Source: Thermomicrobiaceae bacterium | Lineage (GTDB): Bacteria; Chloroflexota; Chloroflexia; Thermomicrobiales; Thermomicrobiaceae | Assembly: GCA_007123655.1 (NCBI GenBank) | Contig: SKKR01000142.1 | Coordinates: 1-8,321, forward strand | Length of the DNA: 8,321 nt | Direction: 5' to 3' | In this document: positions 1 through 6,486 of the stretch, one piece after another | How the letters are laid out: each line of letters begins with the position of its first letter | Position numbering within the stretch: the stretch's first letter is position 1 | Position numbers and translations under genes: made by a program | Notes under the pieces: generated by a model | Told to the model about the DNA's origin: nothing | The model's input: the letters and a program-made list of their open reading frames with translations, nothing else | Database searches by the model: none

Positions 1-4
1 AGCT

Positions 5-33
5 CTGGCGCGGGAACAGTTCTCTCGCGCCAG
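5..33 (-). terminator. Hairpin terminator candidate after the LLM oxidoreductase gene
   Basis: An 8-bp perfect stem (CTGGCGCG at 5-12 with CGCGCCAG at 26-33) lies 7 bases beyond the stop codon of the minus-strand gene ending at 41. The inner bases GGGAA and TTCTC can add further weak pairing. Any T-tract on the minus strand would fall at or beyond the window edge, so intrinsic termination cannot be confirmed. Confidence 0.55.
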
Positions 34-40
34 CATCACA

Positions 41-1000
41 CTACACGTGCGGATTGACTTCCTTCGAGATCAGCTCCACGGCGTCGAGATCATCCTGATC
101 GAGCATCTGCAGCATGAAGCGCTGCATGCCGCGGCCTTCCCAGGCTTTGATATTCTCCACGATCTCGTCCGGCGTGCCGGCCATACCCCAGCGCTGCTTC
201 GCCCGATCTATGATCTCCTGCGGCTCGAGTTCGGCGTTACCCGGCGAGATCTCCTTCAGCTTCTTCGCCCGGTCAAGCATCTCGTTCTGGTTCCGGCCGA
301 TGATGAAACCACCCATCATCGAGCGCTTGATCTCGGACGGGTTCCGGCCGGCGTCCCGGCAGTGCCCCTCCAGAACCGAGGTCTTGTGGGCGTACGTTTC
401 CGGATCGGTCGAGATGCAATTCCACTCGTCGGCGAAGCGTGCAACCATGTTCAGGGTGCGTTTTTCCCCGCTTCCGCCGATCATGATCGGCACTTTCTTG
501 CCGCGAGACGGCGTCGGGCGCATCTGCGCGTCTCGCAGCTGGAACTGCTCACCCTGGTAGCTCACCACGTCGCCGGTGTGTAGCCGGGTGATGACCTCCA
601 GTGACTCCTCCATGCGGTCCATGCGCTTTTTCAGCGGCAGAAGATCGAACCCGAAGGCGTCGTGCTCCCGCTCGTTCCAGCCCGCGCCGATGCCAAGTGT
701 GTACCGTCCGTTGGAGAGCAGATCCAGGGCGACCGCTTCCCGGGCGAGCATGACCGGATGCCGGAACGTCATGGGGCAGACGACTGCGCCGAACTCCAGA
801 CGGTCACTCTTCATCGCAAGCGCGGTCAACGCCGGCACGAGCGCCAGCGCCGGCCGGGTCGAATCCCCCATGAGCGAGAACAGATGGTCCGAGCGCCACA
901 GGCCGTTCAAACCACCATGATGGCAAGCGTCAATGAGTTTGTTCCAGCGGTCCCAGTCGGTACCGTCCTGCGACTCGATCATAATTCCAAGGTCAGCCAT
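41..1000 (-). CDS. LLM class F420-dependent oxidoreductase (luciferase-like, Rv1855c-type)
   Basis: This is a 319-aa cytosolic TIM-barrel flavin/F420 oxidoreductase of the bacterial luciferase-like family. It probably uses reduced coenzyme F420 (or FMN) on an unknown small substrate. Visible family marks are SDHLF (37-41), an RHPVMLARE stretch (80-88) leading into the LSNGR turn (95-99), GIGAGWNEREHDAFG (103-117), which is typical of this subgroup, and IMIGGSGEKRTL (172-183), the likely phosphate-binding part of the cofactor site. An in-frame ATG exists 42 bases upstream at 1042. The start at 1000 is preferred because GGAGG sits 4 bases before it and the family normally begins with a short MxxLGIMIE-like strand. 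The gene is divergent from the glycosyltransferase gene. The family call is firm. F420 use is inferred, and the substrate is not visible. Confidence 0.9.
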   Translation of the reverse strand: MADLGIMIESQDGTDWDRWNKLIDACHHGGLNGLWRSDHLFSLMGDSTRPALALVPALTALAMKSDRLEFGAVVCPMTFRHPVMLAREAVALDLLSNGRYTLGIGAGWNEREHDAFGFDLLPLKKRMDRMEESLEVITRLHTGDVVSYQGEQFQLRDAQMRPTPSRGKKVPIMIGGSGEKRTLNMVARFADEWNCISTDPETYAHKTSVLEGHCRDAGRNPSEIKRSMMGGFIIGRNQNEMLDRAKKLKEISPGNAELEPQEIIDRAKQRWGMAGTPDEIVENIKAWEGRGMQRFMLQMLDQDDLDAVELISKEVNPHV

Positions 1001-1042
1001 GAATCCTCCGGCAGTCTGTTCGTGCGAACTGATCGAAGGCAC

Positions 1043-1071
1043 ATTGTCACTGAAACGGGATGTGGCGTCCA
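1043..1071 (-). promoter_or_regulatory. Possible sigma-70-type promoter for the LLM gene
   Basis: On the minus strand a -35-like TGGACG (1066-1071) is separated by 17 bases from a -10-like GACAAT (1043-1048). Each matches four of six consensus positions. Transcription would begin near 1036, giving a leader of about 35 bases before the ATG at 1000. The spacing is ideal but both hexamers are imperfect, so this is only a candidate. Confidence 0.3.
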
Positions 1072-1130
1072 GCCAGAACAGCCCGTGGAACCGGGAATGA
1101 TAGGCTCATCGCAACGGAAGGGGGACGCTG

Positions 1131-2432
1131 TTGGCGCGCTTTCTGGTCGGGTCAACGCCGCTGATGGGGCATGTCGTACCCGTTGAACCGATCGTGGCTG
1201 CGCTGGGTGAGCGCGGGCACGAGGTCCGCTGGTACACCGGTAAACGATTTCGACAGCACGTTGAGGATACCGGTGCTTCCTTCGAGGAGATGCGCCTCGC
1301 ACCAGATCTGAGTGAGTCCCCGCTCAACGAGCAGTTCCCGGAGCGTGCCGGGCTTACCGGCTTGAATCATCTCAAGTTCGACATCAAGCATCTGTTCGGT
1401 GATCCGTCCGTCGGGTATGTGCACGACTTGCAGGAGATCCTGAGGTCGTTCCCCGCCGACGTCCTGCTTACGGACGCCCCGTTCGTGGCCGGGCGCTGGC
1501 TCCACGAGATCGGCGGACTATCCTGGGCGGTGATAAACCCGTTCGCGGTCTCATTTCGGAGCCGCGATGTGCCACCGTTCGGGCTCGGTATGAAACCGCC
1601 GGCTTCGCGTTTCGGGCGAGTAGAGATCGCACTCCTGAATGCGATCGCAAAACGCTACCTCTATCGTGACACGACGGAGCATCTGAACCGACTTAGACGT
1701 CGACTCGGGCTCCCGGCAGACGACGACGTGTTCTGGGATCACATCGTCTCTCCGTACCTGTTCCTGCAGGGATCCTATCGAGGCCTGGAGTATCCGCGGT
1801 CGGACCTCCCGCCGCAGTTTCACCACGTCGGCCCGCTCGTCACGCAATCGACGCCTCCGTTCAATCCGCCTGATTGGTGGCCGGAGGTGCAATTCGGGAC
1901 GACGGTGATCCACGTTACGCAGGGCACCCTCTCCAACGATCCAGAGCAACTGCTTATGCCGGCGATCAGGGCGCTGGCAGACGAGACCGCGCTGGTTGTT
2001 GTGACAACCGGCCGCGACGACGTGAACCACCTGACCGAATCATCTCTTCCGGAGAACGTCAGGGTTGCGTCGTTCCTGCCATACGGCCATCTCCTGCCGC
2101 ACGTTGACCTGATGATCACCAACGGCGGCTACAACGGTGTGCAGGTCGCCCTCAGTTATGGTATCCCGCTGGTCGTCGCCGGCAGGACGGAGGACAAGCC
2201 AGAAGTCTGCGCGCGCGTTGAGTGGTCCGGCGTCGGAGTAGATCTCGGCACGGAGTCGCCTTCTGAGGAGCAAATCCGCCGGGCCGTTCAACAGGTATTG
2301 CACGACCAGCGGTTCCGAGAGCGCGCGGGAGAGATGGCGGCAGAGTATCGCAATTCAAACGCAGCGGTGGAAAGCGCCGAGCTCCTCGAGGTTCTTGCGA
2401 AAACAGGAGAATCCGTGGTCGCCAAGAGCTGA
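1131..2432 (+). CDS. GT1-family glycosyltransferase (macrolide/UGT-like)
   Basis: This is a 433-aa GT-B fold, cytosolic glycosyltransferase that probably moves a sugar from a nucleotide-sugar donor to a small lipophilic or glycosidic acceptor. The N-terminal domain opens with a Rossmann strand and a GHVVPV motif (13-18) whose His14 aligns with the usual catalytic base of GT1 enzymes. The C-terminal donor domain has VTQGTLSN (around 262-269), TNGGYNGVQVAL (330-341) in place of the classical THGGxNS, then a TEDKPEV acidic segment after GIPLVVAGR that normally contacts the donor sugar. The start is TTG, with AGGGGG-like purines 5-6 bases upstream and MARFLV beginning the first beta strand. It stands alone with no sugar-biosynthesis or aglycone genes beside it, so donor and acceptor cannot be predicted. 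Length is normal for the family. Confidence 0.9.
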   Translation: MARFLVGSTPLMGHVVPVEPIVAALGERGHEVRWYTGKRFRQHVEDTGASFEEMRLAPDLSESPLNEQFPERAGLTGLNHLKFDIKHLFGDPSVGYVHDLQEILRSFPADVLLTDAPFVAGRWLHEIGGLSWAVINPFAVSFRSRDVPPFGLGMKPPASRFGRVEIALLNAIAKRYLYRDTTEHLNRLRRRLGLPADDDVFWDHIVSPYLFLQGSYRGLEYPRSDLPPQFHHVGPLVTQSTPPFNPPDWWPEVQFGTTVIHVTQGTLSNDPEQLLMPAIRALADETALVVVTTGRDDVNHLTESSLPENVRVASFLPYGHLLPHVDLMITNGGYNGVQVALSYGIPLVVAGRTEDKPEVCARVEWSGVGVDLGTESPSEEQIRRAVQQVLHDQRFRERAGEMAAEYRNSNAAVESAELLEVLAKTGESVVAKS

Positions 2433-2451
2433 ATCTGCACGAATCGAACTA

Positions 2452-2473
2452 AGGCGGACCCTGAGGCCCGCCT
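2452..2473. terminator. Bidirectional hairpin terminator between convergent genes
   Basis: AGGCGG (2452-2457) pairs with CCGCCT (2468-2473). One A/C mismatch and two further G-C pairs close on a CTGA loop. The hairpin lies between the glycosyltransferase stop (2432) and the ybaB stop (2504), which face each other. A TTTTCTGTT run begins at 2484 on the plus strand, ten bases after the stem. That is slightly far for a canonical terminator but consistent with plus-strand termination. Confidence 0.6.
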
Positions 2474-2503
2474 CGCTCTCACGTTTTCTGTTGAACGCTC
2501 TTG

Positions 2504-2806
2504 TCAGGTGAGTCCCGGGATATTCAGCCCACCGGTCAACGCACCCATCTTCTCCTGGGAAAGCGCTTCCGCGCTGGTCATTGCCTCGTTGATTGCAGCC
2601 AGGATCATGTCTTCCAGGATCTCCATGTCGTCCGGATCAACGGCTTCCGGATCGATTTTGATGCTCTTGACCGTGCGAAGCCCATTGACGGTTACGCGGA
2701 CCGCGCCACCACCCGCGGTTCCCTCGACTTCGGTCTCTTCCAGTTCCTGCTGGATCTTTTCCAGCCGCTCCTGCATCTGCTGCATCATTTTCATGTTCGG
2801 CTGCAT
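2504..2806 (-). CDS. ybaB: YbaB/EbfC-family nucleoid-associated protein
   Basis: This 100-aa protein of the YbaB/EbfC DNA-binding family forms tweezer-like dimers that coat or bridge DNA in known members. The N-terminal Met/Gln-rich helix (about residues 1-24, with QQMQERLEKIQQELEE) is followed by the family core VEGTAGGGAVRVTVNG (27-42), strands around SIKIDPEAV, then a DDMEILEDMILAAINEA helix (59-75) and a short C-terminal tail ending in GGLNIPGL. Length matches the family (about 100-110 aa). GGAGG lies 8 bases before the ATG. An overlapping out-of-frame ATG at 2811 is closer to the SD but leads nowhere useful. In many bacteria this gene sits between dnaX and recR; here it follows recN instead, 80 bases downstream of it, and may have its own promoter. 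Confidence 0.94.
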   Translation of the reverse strand: MQPNMKMMQQMQERLEKIQQELEETEVEGTAGGGAVRVTVNGLRTVKSIKIDPEAVDPDDMEILEDMILAAINEAMTSAEALSQEKMGALTGGLNIPGLT

Positions 2807-2866
2807 TGCATAATCCTCCGGATCTGATCATCGCGTCGGATCGTTCCCATCTCATAGCGGGTTCCG

Positions 2867-2875
2867 AGTATAGCA
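2867..2875 (-). promoter_or_regulatory. Extended -10 promoter candidate for ybaB
   Basis: On the minus strand the 9-mer TGCTATACT occupies 2875 down to 2867. It is a TGN extended element joined to a five-of-six -10 hexamer, just upstream of the ybaB leader and 12 bases beyond the recN stop codon. No recognisable -35 hexamer is found 16-18 bases upstream, which extended -10 promoters tolerate. It could let ybaB be expressed independently of recN, with a leader of about 54 bases. Confidence 0.4.
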
Positions 2876-2886
2876 CGCCGAACCGC

Positions 2887-4662
2887 TCAGGACGCCGCGT
2901 GCCGCGCTTCCTTCCACGACTCGATGCGCCCCATCATCTCCACCGCATTCTGCCGGGAGGCATCCGTCACGGGTACGCCGTCCAGCATTGCGGCGATCTC
3001 GTCGATCCGTTCCTGATCGGCCAGTAGATCGACCCCAGTTTCAGTCCGTCCATCGGACTCCAGCTTCGTGATCTTCAGGTGTTGGTCGGCAAAGGCGGCA
3101 ATCTGTGGGAGATGACTGATCACGATTACCTGATGCCTGCTGGTGAGTTCCCACAGCTTCTCCCCGACCGCCTGGCCACTCCGGCCGCCAACGCCGACGT
3201 CGACCTCGTCGAACACCAGCGTGGGCGTTTCGTCCACGTCGGACAGAATCGATTTCAGCGCCAGCATGAGCCGGGCGGTTTCGCCTCCGGACGCGATCCG
3301 CGCCAGGGGACGCGGCTCCTCGCCCGCGTTCGGCGCGATCAGGAACTCGACCCGGTCAACCCCGGTCGTGTCAAAGGGCATCTCGGCAGCTGACCCGTCG
3401 CGTTCAATCGTCGCCGGATCGCCAGCGCCGAGCTGGGCGAAGTCAACCCGGAAGACCGCGCCGCCCATGTGCAGGTCGGAAATCGCTTGCTCAACACGTG
3501 ACTCGAGTTTACCCGCCGCATCGCGCCTCAGCCTGGATAGCTCGCCCGCCCGGTCTCCGATTTCCCCGAGCAGCCGCTCCAGTTCTTCCTCGAGCTGATC
3601 GACACGCTCCTCGCTCGAATCGAGCTCCCCGAGTTCAGACTCGGCGCGATCAGCGTAGGCAATGATGTCCGGGATCGTAGCACCGTACTTCCGCTGCAAC
3701 TCCCGAATCAGCACCAGCCGTTCTTGAACCAGTTCCAGGCGCGCCGGATCGGCTTCGATCGACTCCGCGTACCCGCGCACGGCCGGCGCCCACTCCTCCA
3801 GTAGATAGCGGGATTCGCGGATCTGCGCGGCCACCTCGCCCGCGCCGTCCGGGTCCAGCCCGGCGAGCTCATCCAGCCCATCCGCCGCCTCACGCAGTGC
3901 ATCCAGTGCCCCGGCGTACCCGCCTTCTCCGGCACTGTTGTCTCCTTCAAGCAACTGATAGGCGCGCCAGGCGGTCTCGCGCAGGCGTTCGGCGTTCCCG
4001 AGCACCTGCCGCTCCCGGTGGAGTGACTCCTCTTCGTCGGGTTGAAGTTCCGCCGCGTTAATCTCCTCGAGTTGAAACCGGAGCAGGTCGATCTGATGCG
4101 CCCGATCCCGTTCCCCGGAGCGGATCTGCTCGATCTGGTCCCGGACCGTTCGATACCGGGCCACGAGTTCGGCAAGCTCCTCCCGGCGGGTCGTCGTTCC
4201 GGCATAGCTATCCAGCATGCGCAGGTGTTCCGCCGGACGAAGCAGCGAGAGGTGCTCGCTCTGGCCGTGGATGTCGACGAGCAACTCACCGATTGCGGCA
4301 AGCTCGCGAACCGGGACGGTGCGGCCGTTGATGCGGGCGGTGCTCCGGCCGTTGTCCCGGATATCCCGGGTCAGAATGAGTGTCCCGTCTTCCGCTTCAA
4401 CGCCGAGTTCGGCGAGCCGCTCGTTGATTTCAGTCTCTCGTGGGACATCGGTGACATCGAACACCGCTTCCACCCAGGCGCCCTGCGTGTCCGTGCGGAC
4501 AAGGTCCGCCGAGATACGGGATCCGAGCACAGCGCCGAGCGCATCGATGATGATCGACTTTCCGGCGCCAGTCTCTCCGGTCATCGCCTGCAATCCACCA
4601 CCCAGGGTGACTCGGAGTTCACGGATGATCGCAAAGTCTCGTATTGCCAGTTCAAGCAGCAT
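2887..4662 (-). CDS. recN: DNA repair protein RecN
   Basis: RecN is a cytosolic SMC-like ATPase that acts early in double-strand-break repair, tethering DNA ends and supporting RecA. The 591-aa product starts with MLLELAIRDFAII, the standard RecN N-terminus, followed by Walker A GETGAGKS (29-36). The middle (roughly 150-380) is charged and Glu/Arg/Leu-rich, as expected for the paired coiled coils around the hinge. The ABC signature ASGGE lies at about 457-461 and Walker B LVFDEVD at 482-488 (D485, E486), followed by GVGG and a conserved SHLPQIAAFAD (H-loop) segment. AGGTGA lies about 8 bases upstream of the ATG. It is slightly longer than many RecN proteins (about 550-580 aa). It follows the AhpD-like gene after 57 bases with no clear promoter between, so co-transcription is likely. 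No convincing LexA box was seen upstream. Confidence 0.97.
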   Translation of the reverse strand: MLLELAIRDFAIIRELRVTLGGGLQAMTGETGAGKSIIIDALGAVLGSRISADLVRTDTQGAWVEAVFDVTDVPRETEINERLAELGVEAEDGTLILTRDIRDNGRSTARINGRTVPVRELAAIGELLVDIHGQSEHLSLLRPAEHLRMLDSYAGTTTRREELAELVARYRTVRDQIEQIRSGERDRAHQIDLLRFQLEEINAAELQPDEEESLHRERQVLGNAERLRETAWRAYQLLEGDNSAGEGGYAGALDALREAADGLDELAGLDPDGAGEVAAQIRESRYLLEEWAPAVRGYAESIEADPARLELVQERLVLIRELQRKYGATIPDIIAYADRAESELGELDSSEERVDQLEEELERLLGEIGDRAGELSRLRRDAAGKLESRVEQAISDLHMGGAVFRVDFAQLGAGDPATIERDGSAAEMPFDTTGVDRVEFLIAPNAGEEPRPLARIASGGETARLMLALKSILSDVDETPTLVFDEVDVGVGGRSGQAVGEKLWELTSRHQVIVISHLPQIAAFADQHLKITKLESDGRTETGVDLLADQERIDEIAAMLDGVPVTDASRQNAVEMMGRIESWKEARHAAS

Positions 4663-4719
4663 CAGTTCGTCACCTGCATAATTCTGCCGGGGTCCGGACA
4701 GCCGGAGGTATCCGACAGG

Positions 4720-5085
4720 TCAGTTCGAGGAACCGTCCTGTTCGGACCGGATAATGTCGATCGTCTCGACCGCGTGCCGGAAGTGCGGAATCACGATACT
4801 CCCCCCAACGATCAGCGCAACGTTGAGCGCATCATAGAGTTCCTCATCGTTCCAGCCCTCGTTGATCGACTGTTCCAGATGATAGTCGATACAGTCATTG
4901 CAGCGAAGCACCGTTGACGCGACGAGCCCCAGCAACTCCTTGGTCTTGCTGTCCAGCGCGGCGTCCCGGTAGGCGCCGGAATCCAGGCTGAAGAACCGTT
5001 TGATTCCGAGATGGTCGATCTCGCCGATACGGTCGTTCATCCGTGTGCGGTAGTCGCGGAAGTGATCCATACGGGTATCGGTCAT
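4720..5085 (-). CDS. Carboxymuconolactone decarboxylase/AhpD-family protein
   Basis: This 121-aa all-helical protein belongs to the CMD/AhpD superfamily. Its key feature is the redox-type motif RCNDCIDYH: Cys62 and Cys65 form the CxxC, with His69 four residues later and Glu50 upstream, matching the E...CxxCxxxH pattern of AhpD-like peroxidase/disulfide-reductase members. A gamma-carboxymuconolactone decarboxylase itself would lack the CxxC, so a thiol redox role is favoured, but the substrate is unknown. The open frame extends to 5145. The start at 5085 is chosen because GGGAGG lies 8 bases upstream and the extra 20 residues look unlike the family. The gene heads the minus-strand block with recN and ybaB, suggesting a link between oxidative stress and DNA maintenance. 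That link is inferred only from position. Confidence 0.88.
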   Translation of the reverse strand: MTDTRMDHFRDYRTRMNDRIGEIDHLGIKRFFSLDSGAYRDAALDSKTKELLGLVASTVLRCNDCIDYHLEQSINEGWNDEELYDALNVALIVGGSIVIPHFRHAVETIDIIRSEQDGSSN

Positions 5086-5108
5086 CGTCTCTGCCTCCCA
5101 AGCAACCA

Positions 5109-5124
5109 TGCCTTGTTGGCACAA
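5109..5124. promoter_or_regulatory. Small overlapping inverted repeats upstream of the AhpD-like gene
   Basis: Two overlapping dyads lie 24-39 bases before the AhpD-like start: TGCC-N5-GGCA (5109-5121) and TTGT-TGGC-ACAA (5113-5124). They could be an operator in the AhpD-side leader or chance. No convincing -10/-35 pair for the minus-strand gene was found in the 193-base divergent region. Confidence 0.15.
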
Positions 5125-5185
5125 CCCGAACACATGACGTAGCATTCAGCGTATCAGTACCGCGTCAGGGATGCCGACCTGGATT

Positions 5186-5194
5186 TGCTATAAT
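5186..5194 (+). promoter_or_regulatory. Extended -10 promoter for the JAMM-racemase-DinB operon
   Basis: TGCTATAAT at 5186-5194 is a perfect TGN extended element with a perfect -10 hexamer. No good -35 is seen at the expected distance. Transcription would start near 5201, giving a leader of about 78 bases before the ATG at 5279. It is the most consensus-like promoter in the window. Confidence 0.6.
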
Positions 5195-5219
5195 CCGCAG
5201 CGCTATCGTGGGCGCTAAC

Positions 5220-5245
5220 GTGTTCGGCGGGATCACCGCCGGCAC
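5220..5245 (+). promoter_or_regulatory. Hairpin in the leader of the JAMM operon
   Basis: CGGCGG (5225-5230) pairs with CCGCCG (5236-5241) around a GATCA loop. GTG (5220-5222) and CAC (5243-5245) extend the stem past a small interior bulge. It falls within the predicted 5' leader, about 33 bases before the start codon, with no T-tract after it. It may be a stabilising or regulatory RNA structure. No known riboswitch is recognised. Confidence 0.3.
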
Positions 5246-5278
5246 ACACGCTGCTCACTGGCAGGAGACACAACCGGA

Positions 5279-5737
5279 ATGGCCGGAGTACGCGCCGACG
5301 CAAATCATACGAGCGACCACCGCCTGCGGATCGGATCGCATCACCTGTCAGAGATGGTGGAGCATGTCCGGCACTGGTATCCGCTCGAAGGCTGTGGCCT
5401 GCTTGCGACCGTCGCGGATGTGGTCGTTGAGGTCTACCCCGGTACGAACGTCGCCTACAGTGAGACCTTCTACGAGATGGACCCGAAGGAAGTCCTGGCC
5501 GCGACTCGAGACATCGACGAGCGGGAGATCCGCCTCGGCGCGATCTTTCACTCCCATCCCTCAACCGAGTCGTACCCCTCCGAAACCGACCTCGGACTCA
5601 TCTTTGATCCGGAGGTGTACATGATTATCATATCGCTGGCCGGTGCGGAGCCAGAGGTGCGCGCATTCCGCTACGACGGTGACATCCACGAGGTCCCGAT
5701 CGTCATTGAGGATAACCCAGAAGGAGCCGCAGCATGA
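5279..5737 (+). CDS. JAMM/MPN+ metallopeptidase, Mec-like (Mov34/PAD-1 family)
   Basis: This 152-aa predicted zinc isopeptidase has a complete JAMM active site: Glu37 in PLEGCGLL, then His91-Ser92-His93 and, after exactly ten residues, Asp104, with Ser101 in the SxxD position (HSHP...YPSETD). The layout (TN..SETFYEMDP, then HSHPSTESYPSETDLGLIFDPEVYMI, then RAFRYDGDIHEVPIVI) closely follows Mycobacterium Mec, which removes cysteine from the sulfur carrier CysO. A similar role on a ubiquitin-like sulfur carrier is likely, but no CysO/ThiS or cysteine synthase is encoded nearby. The start at 5279 is the only upstream ATG that keeps the first helix and strand. AGGAG lies 11 bases before it, slightly far. 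The stop overlaps the next gene's start (ATGA). It is the first gene of a three-gene operon. Confidence 0.9.
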   Translation: MAGVRADANHTSDHRLRIGSHHLSEMVEHVRHWYPLEGCGLLATVADVVVEVYPGTNVAYSETFYEMDPKEVLAATRDIDEREIRLGAIFHSHPSTESYPSETDLGLIFDPEVYMIIISLAGAEPEVRAFRYDGDIHEVPIVIEDNPEGAAA

Positions 5738-6486
5738 CCCGACGGACGGTCGGAATCCTCGGCGGCATGGGGCCGCTCGCGACAGCGGATCTCTATCAGA
5801 AGATCATCAGGCATACCGCGGCGAACCGTGATCAGGACCATCTTCCAGTGTTGATTTACGCCGATCCGTCCGTGCCGGACCGCACGGAGGCATTGCTCTC
5901 CGGTGGTGAAGACCCTACACCATGGCTCGTCCGGGGCGCTCGGCAGCTGGAAACGTCTGGCGCATCGTTCATCGTCATGCCGTGCAATACGGCGCACGCG
6001 TTTCTGGAGTCCATGCGTGCCGCGGTAGAGATTCCCATTATCGACATGATCGATGAAGCCGCCCGTGAGGTTCGGTCGCTCGTCACAGCCGATTCGCAGG
6101 TCGGCATCCTGGCGACGAGCGGCACCGTCGCGGCGGGACTCTATCAGGCGGCACTCGACCGCTCTGGATTACGATCCGCGGTTCCGGACGAAGACGGACA
6201 GCGGCTTGTGATGGAAACGATCGCACTGGTAAAGTCCGGCACGGTCGACGACGAGACGGTCAACCCGGTCCAGACAGCCGCGCGCGATCTGGAGCGGGCG
6301 GGGGCGAAAGCGCTTCTGGCCGCATGTACGGAACTGCCGGTGGTGCTCAGGCAGGGTCATGTCACTGTTCCGTTGATCGACCCAACCGAGGTGCTCGCGC
6401 GTGCGGCGATTCGTGCGGCAACCGACGACGCAGTGTTTGCCAGGCTGCGAAGCGATCCCGAGAAAGTTCACCATCATGTCAGTTGA
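5734..6486 (+). CDS. Aspartate/glutamate racemase-family protein (amino-acid racemase)
   Basis: This 250-aa cytosolic enzyme belongs to the PLP-independent Asp/Glu racemase superfamily. It opens with RTVGILGGMGPLATADLY, the aspartate-racemase-type N-terminus, followed by DQDHLPVLIYADPSVPDRT. The two catalytic cysteines are present and symmetrically placed: Cys84 in MPCNTAH and Cys198 in AACTELP, 114 residues apart. These act as the paired acid/base thiols in known members. It is closer to the aspartate/broad-specificity racemases than to MurI, but substrate cannot be read from sequence. Translation is coupled to the JAMM gene through an ATGA overlap, with AAGGAG 7 bases before the ATG. The downstream gene starts inside its last codons. 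The C-terminal HHHVS is a natural tail, not a tag. Confidence 0.92.
   Translation: MTRRTVGILGGMGPLATADLYQKIIRHTAANRDQDHLPVLIYADPSVPDRTEALLSGGEDPTPWLVRGARQLETSGASFIVMPCNTAHAFLESMRAAVEIPIIDMIDEAAREVRSLVTADSQVGILATSGTVAAGLYQAALDRSGLRSAVPDEDGQRLVMETIALVKSGTVDDETVNPVQTAARDLERAGAKALLAACTELPVVLRQGHVTVPLIDPTEVLARAAIRAATDDAVFARLRSDPEKVHHHVS

Noticed and set aside
4730..4743. GAAC-N6-GTTC dyad upstream of recN, resembling an SOS box
   Set aside because: The spacer is six bases rather than the four of the Gram-positive LexA box, and it lies inside the coding end of the AhpD-like gene.
4042..4917. Long plus-strand open frame (291 codons) opposite recN and the AhpD-like gene
   Set aside because: It lies antisense to well-supported RecN coding sequence and has no recognisable domain. 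GC-rich codon bias explains the open frame.
5086..5145. Twenty-residue N-terminal extension of the AhpD-like protein
   Set aside because: The ATG at 5085 has a GGGAGG 8 bases upstream. The extension is not family-like and covers the likely RBS and leader.
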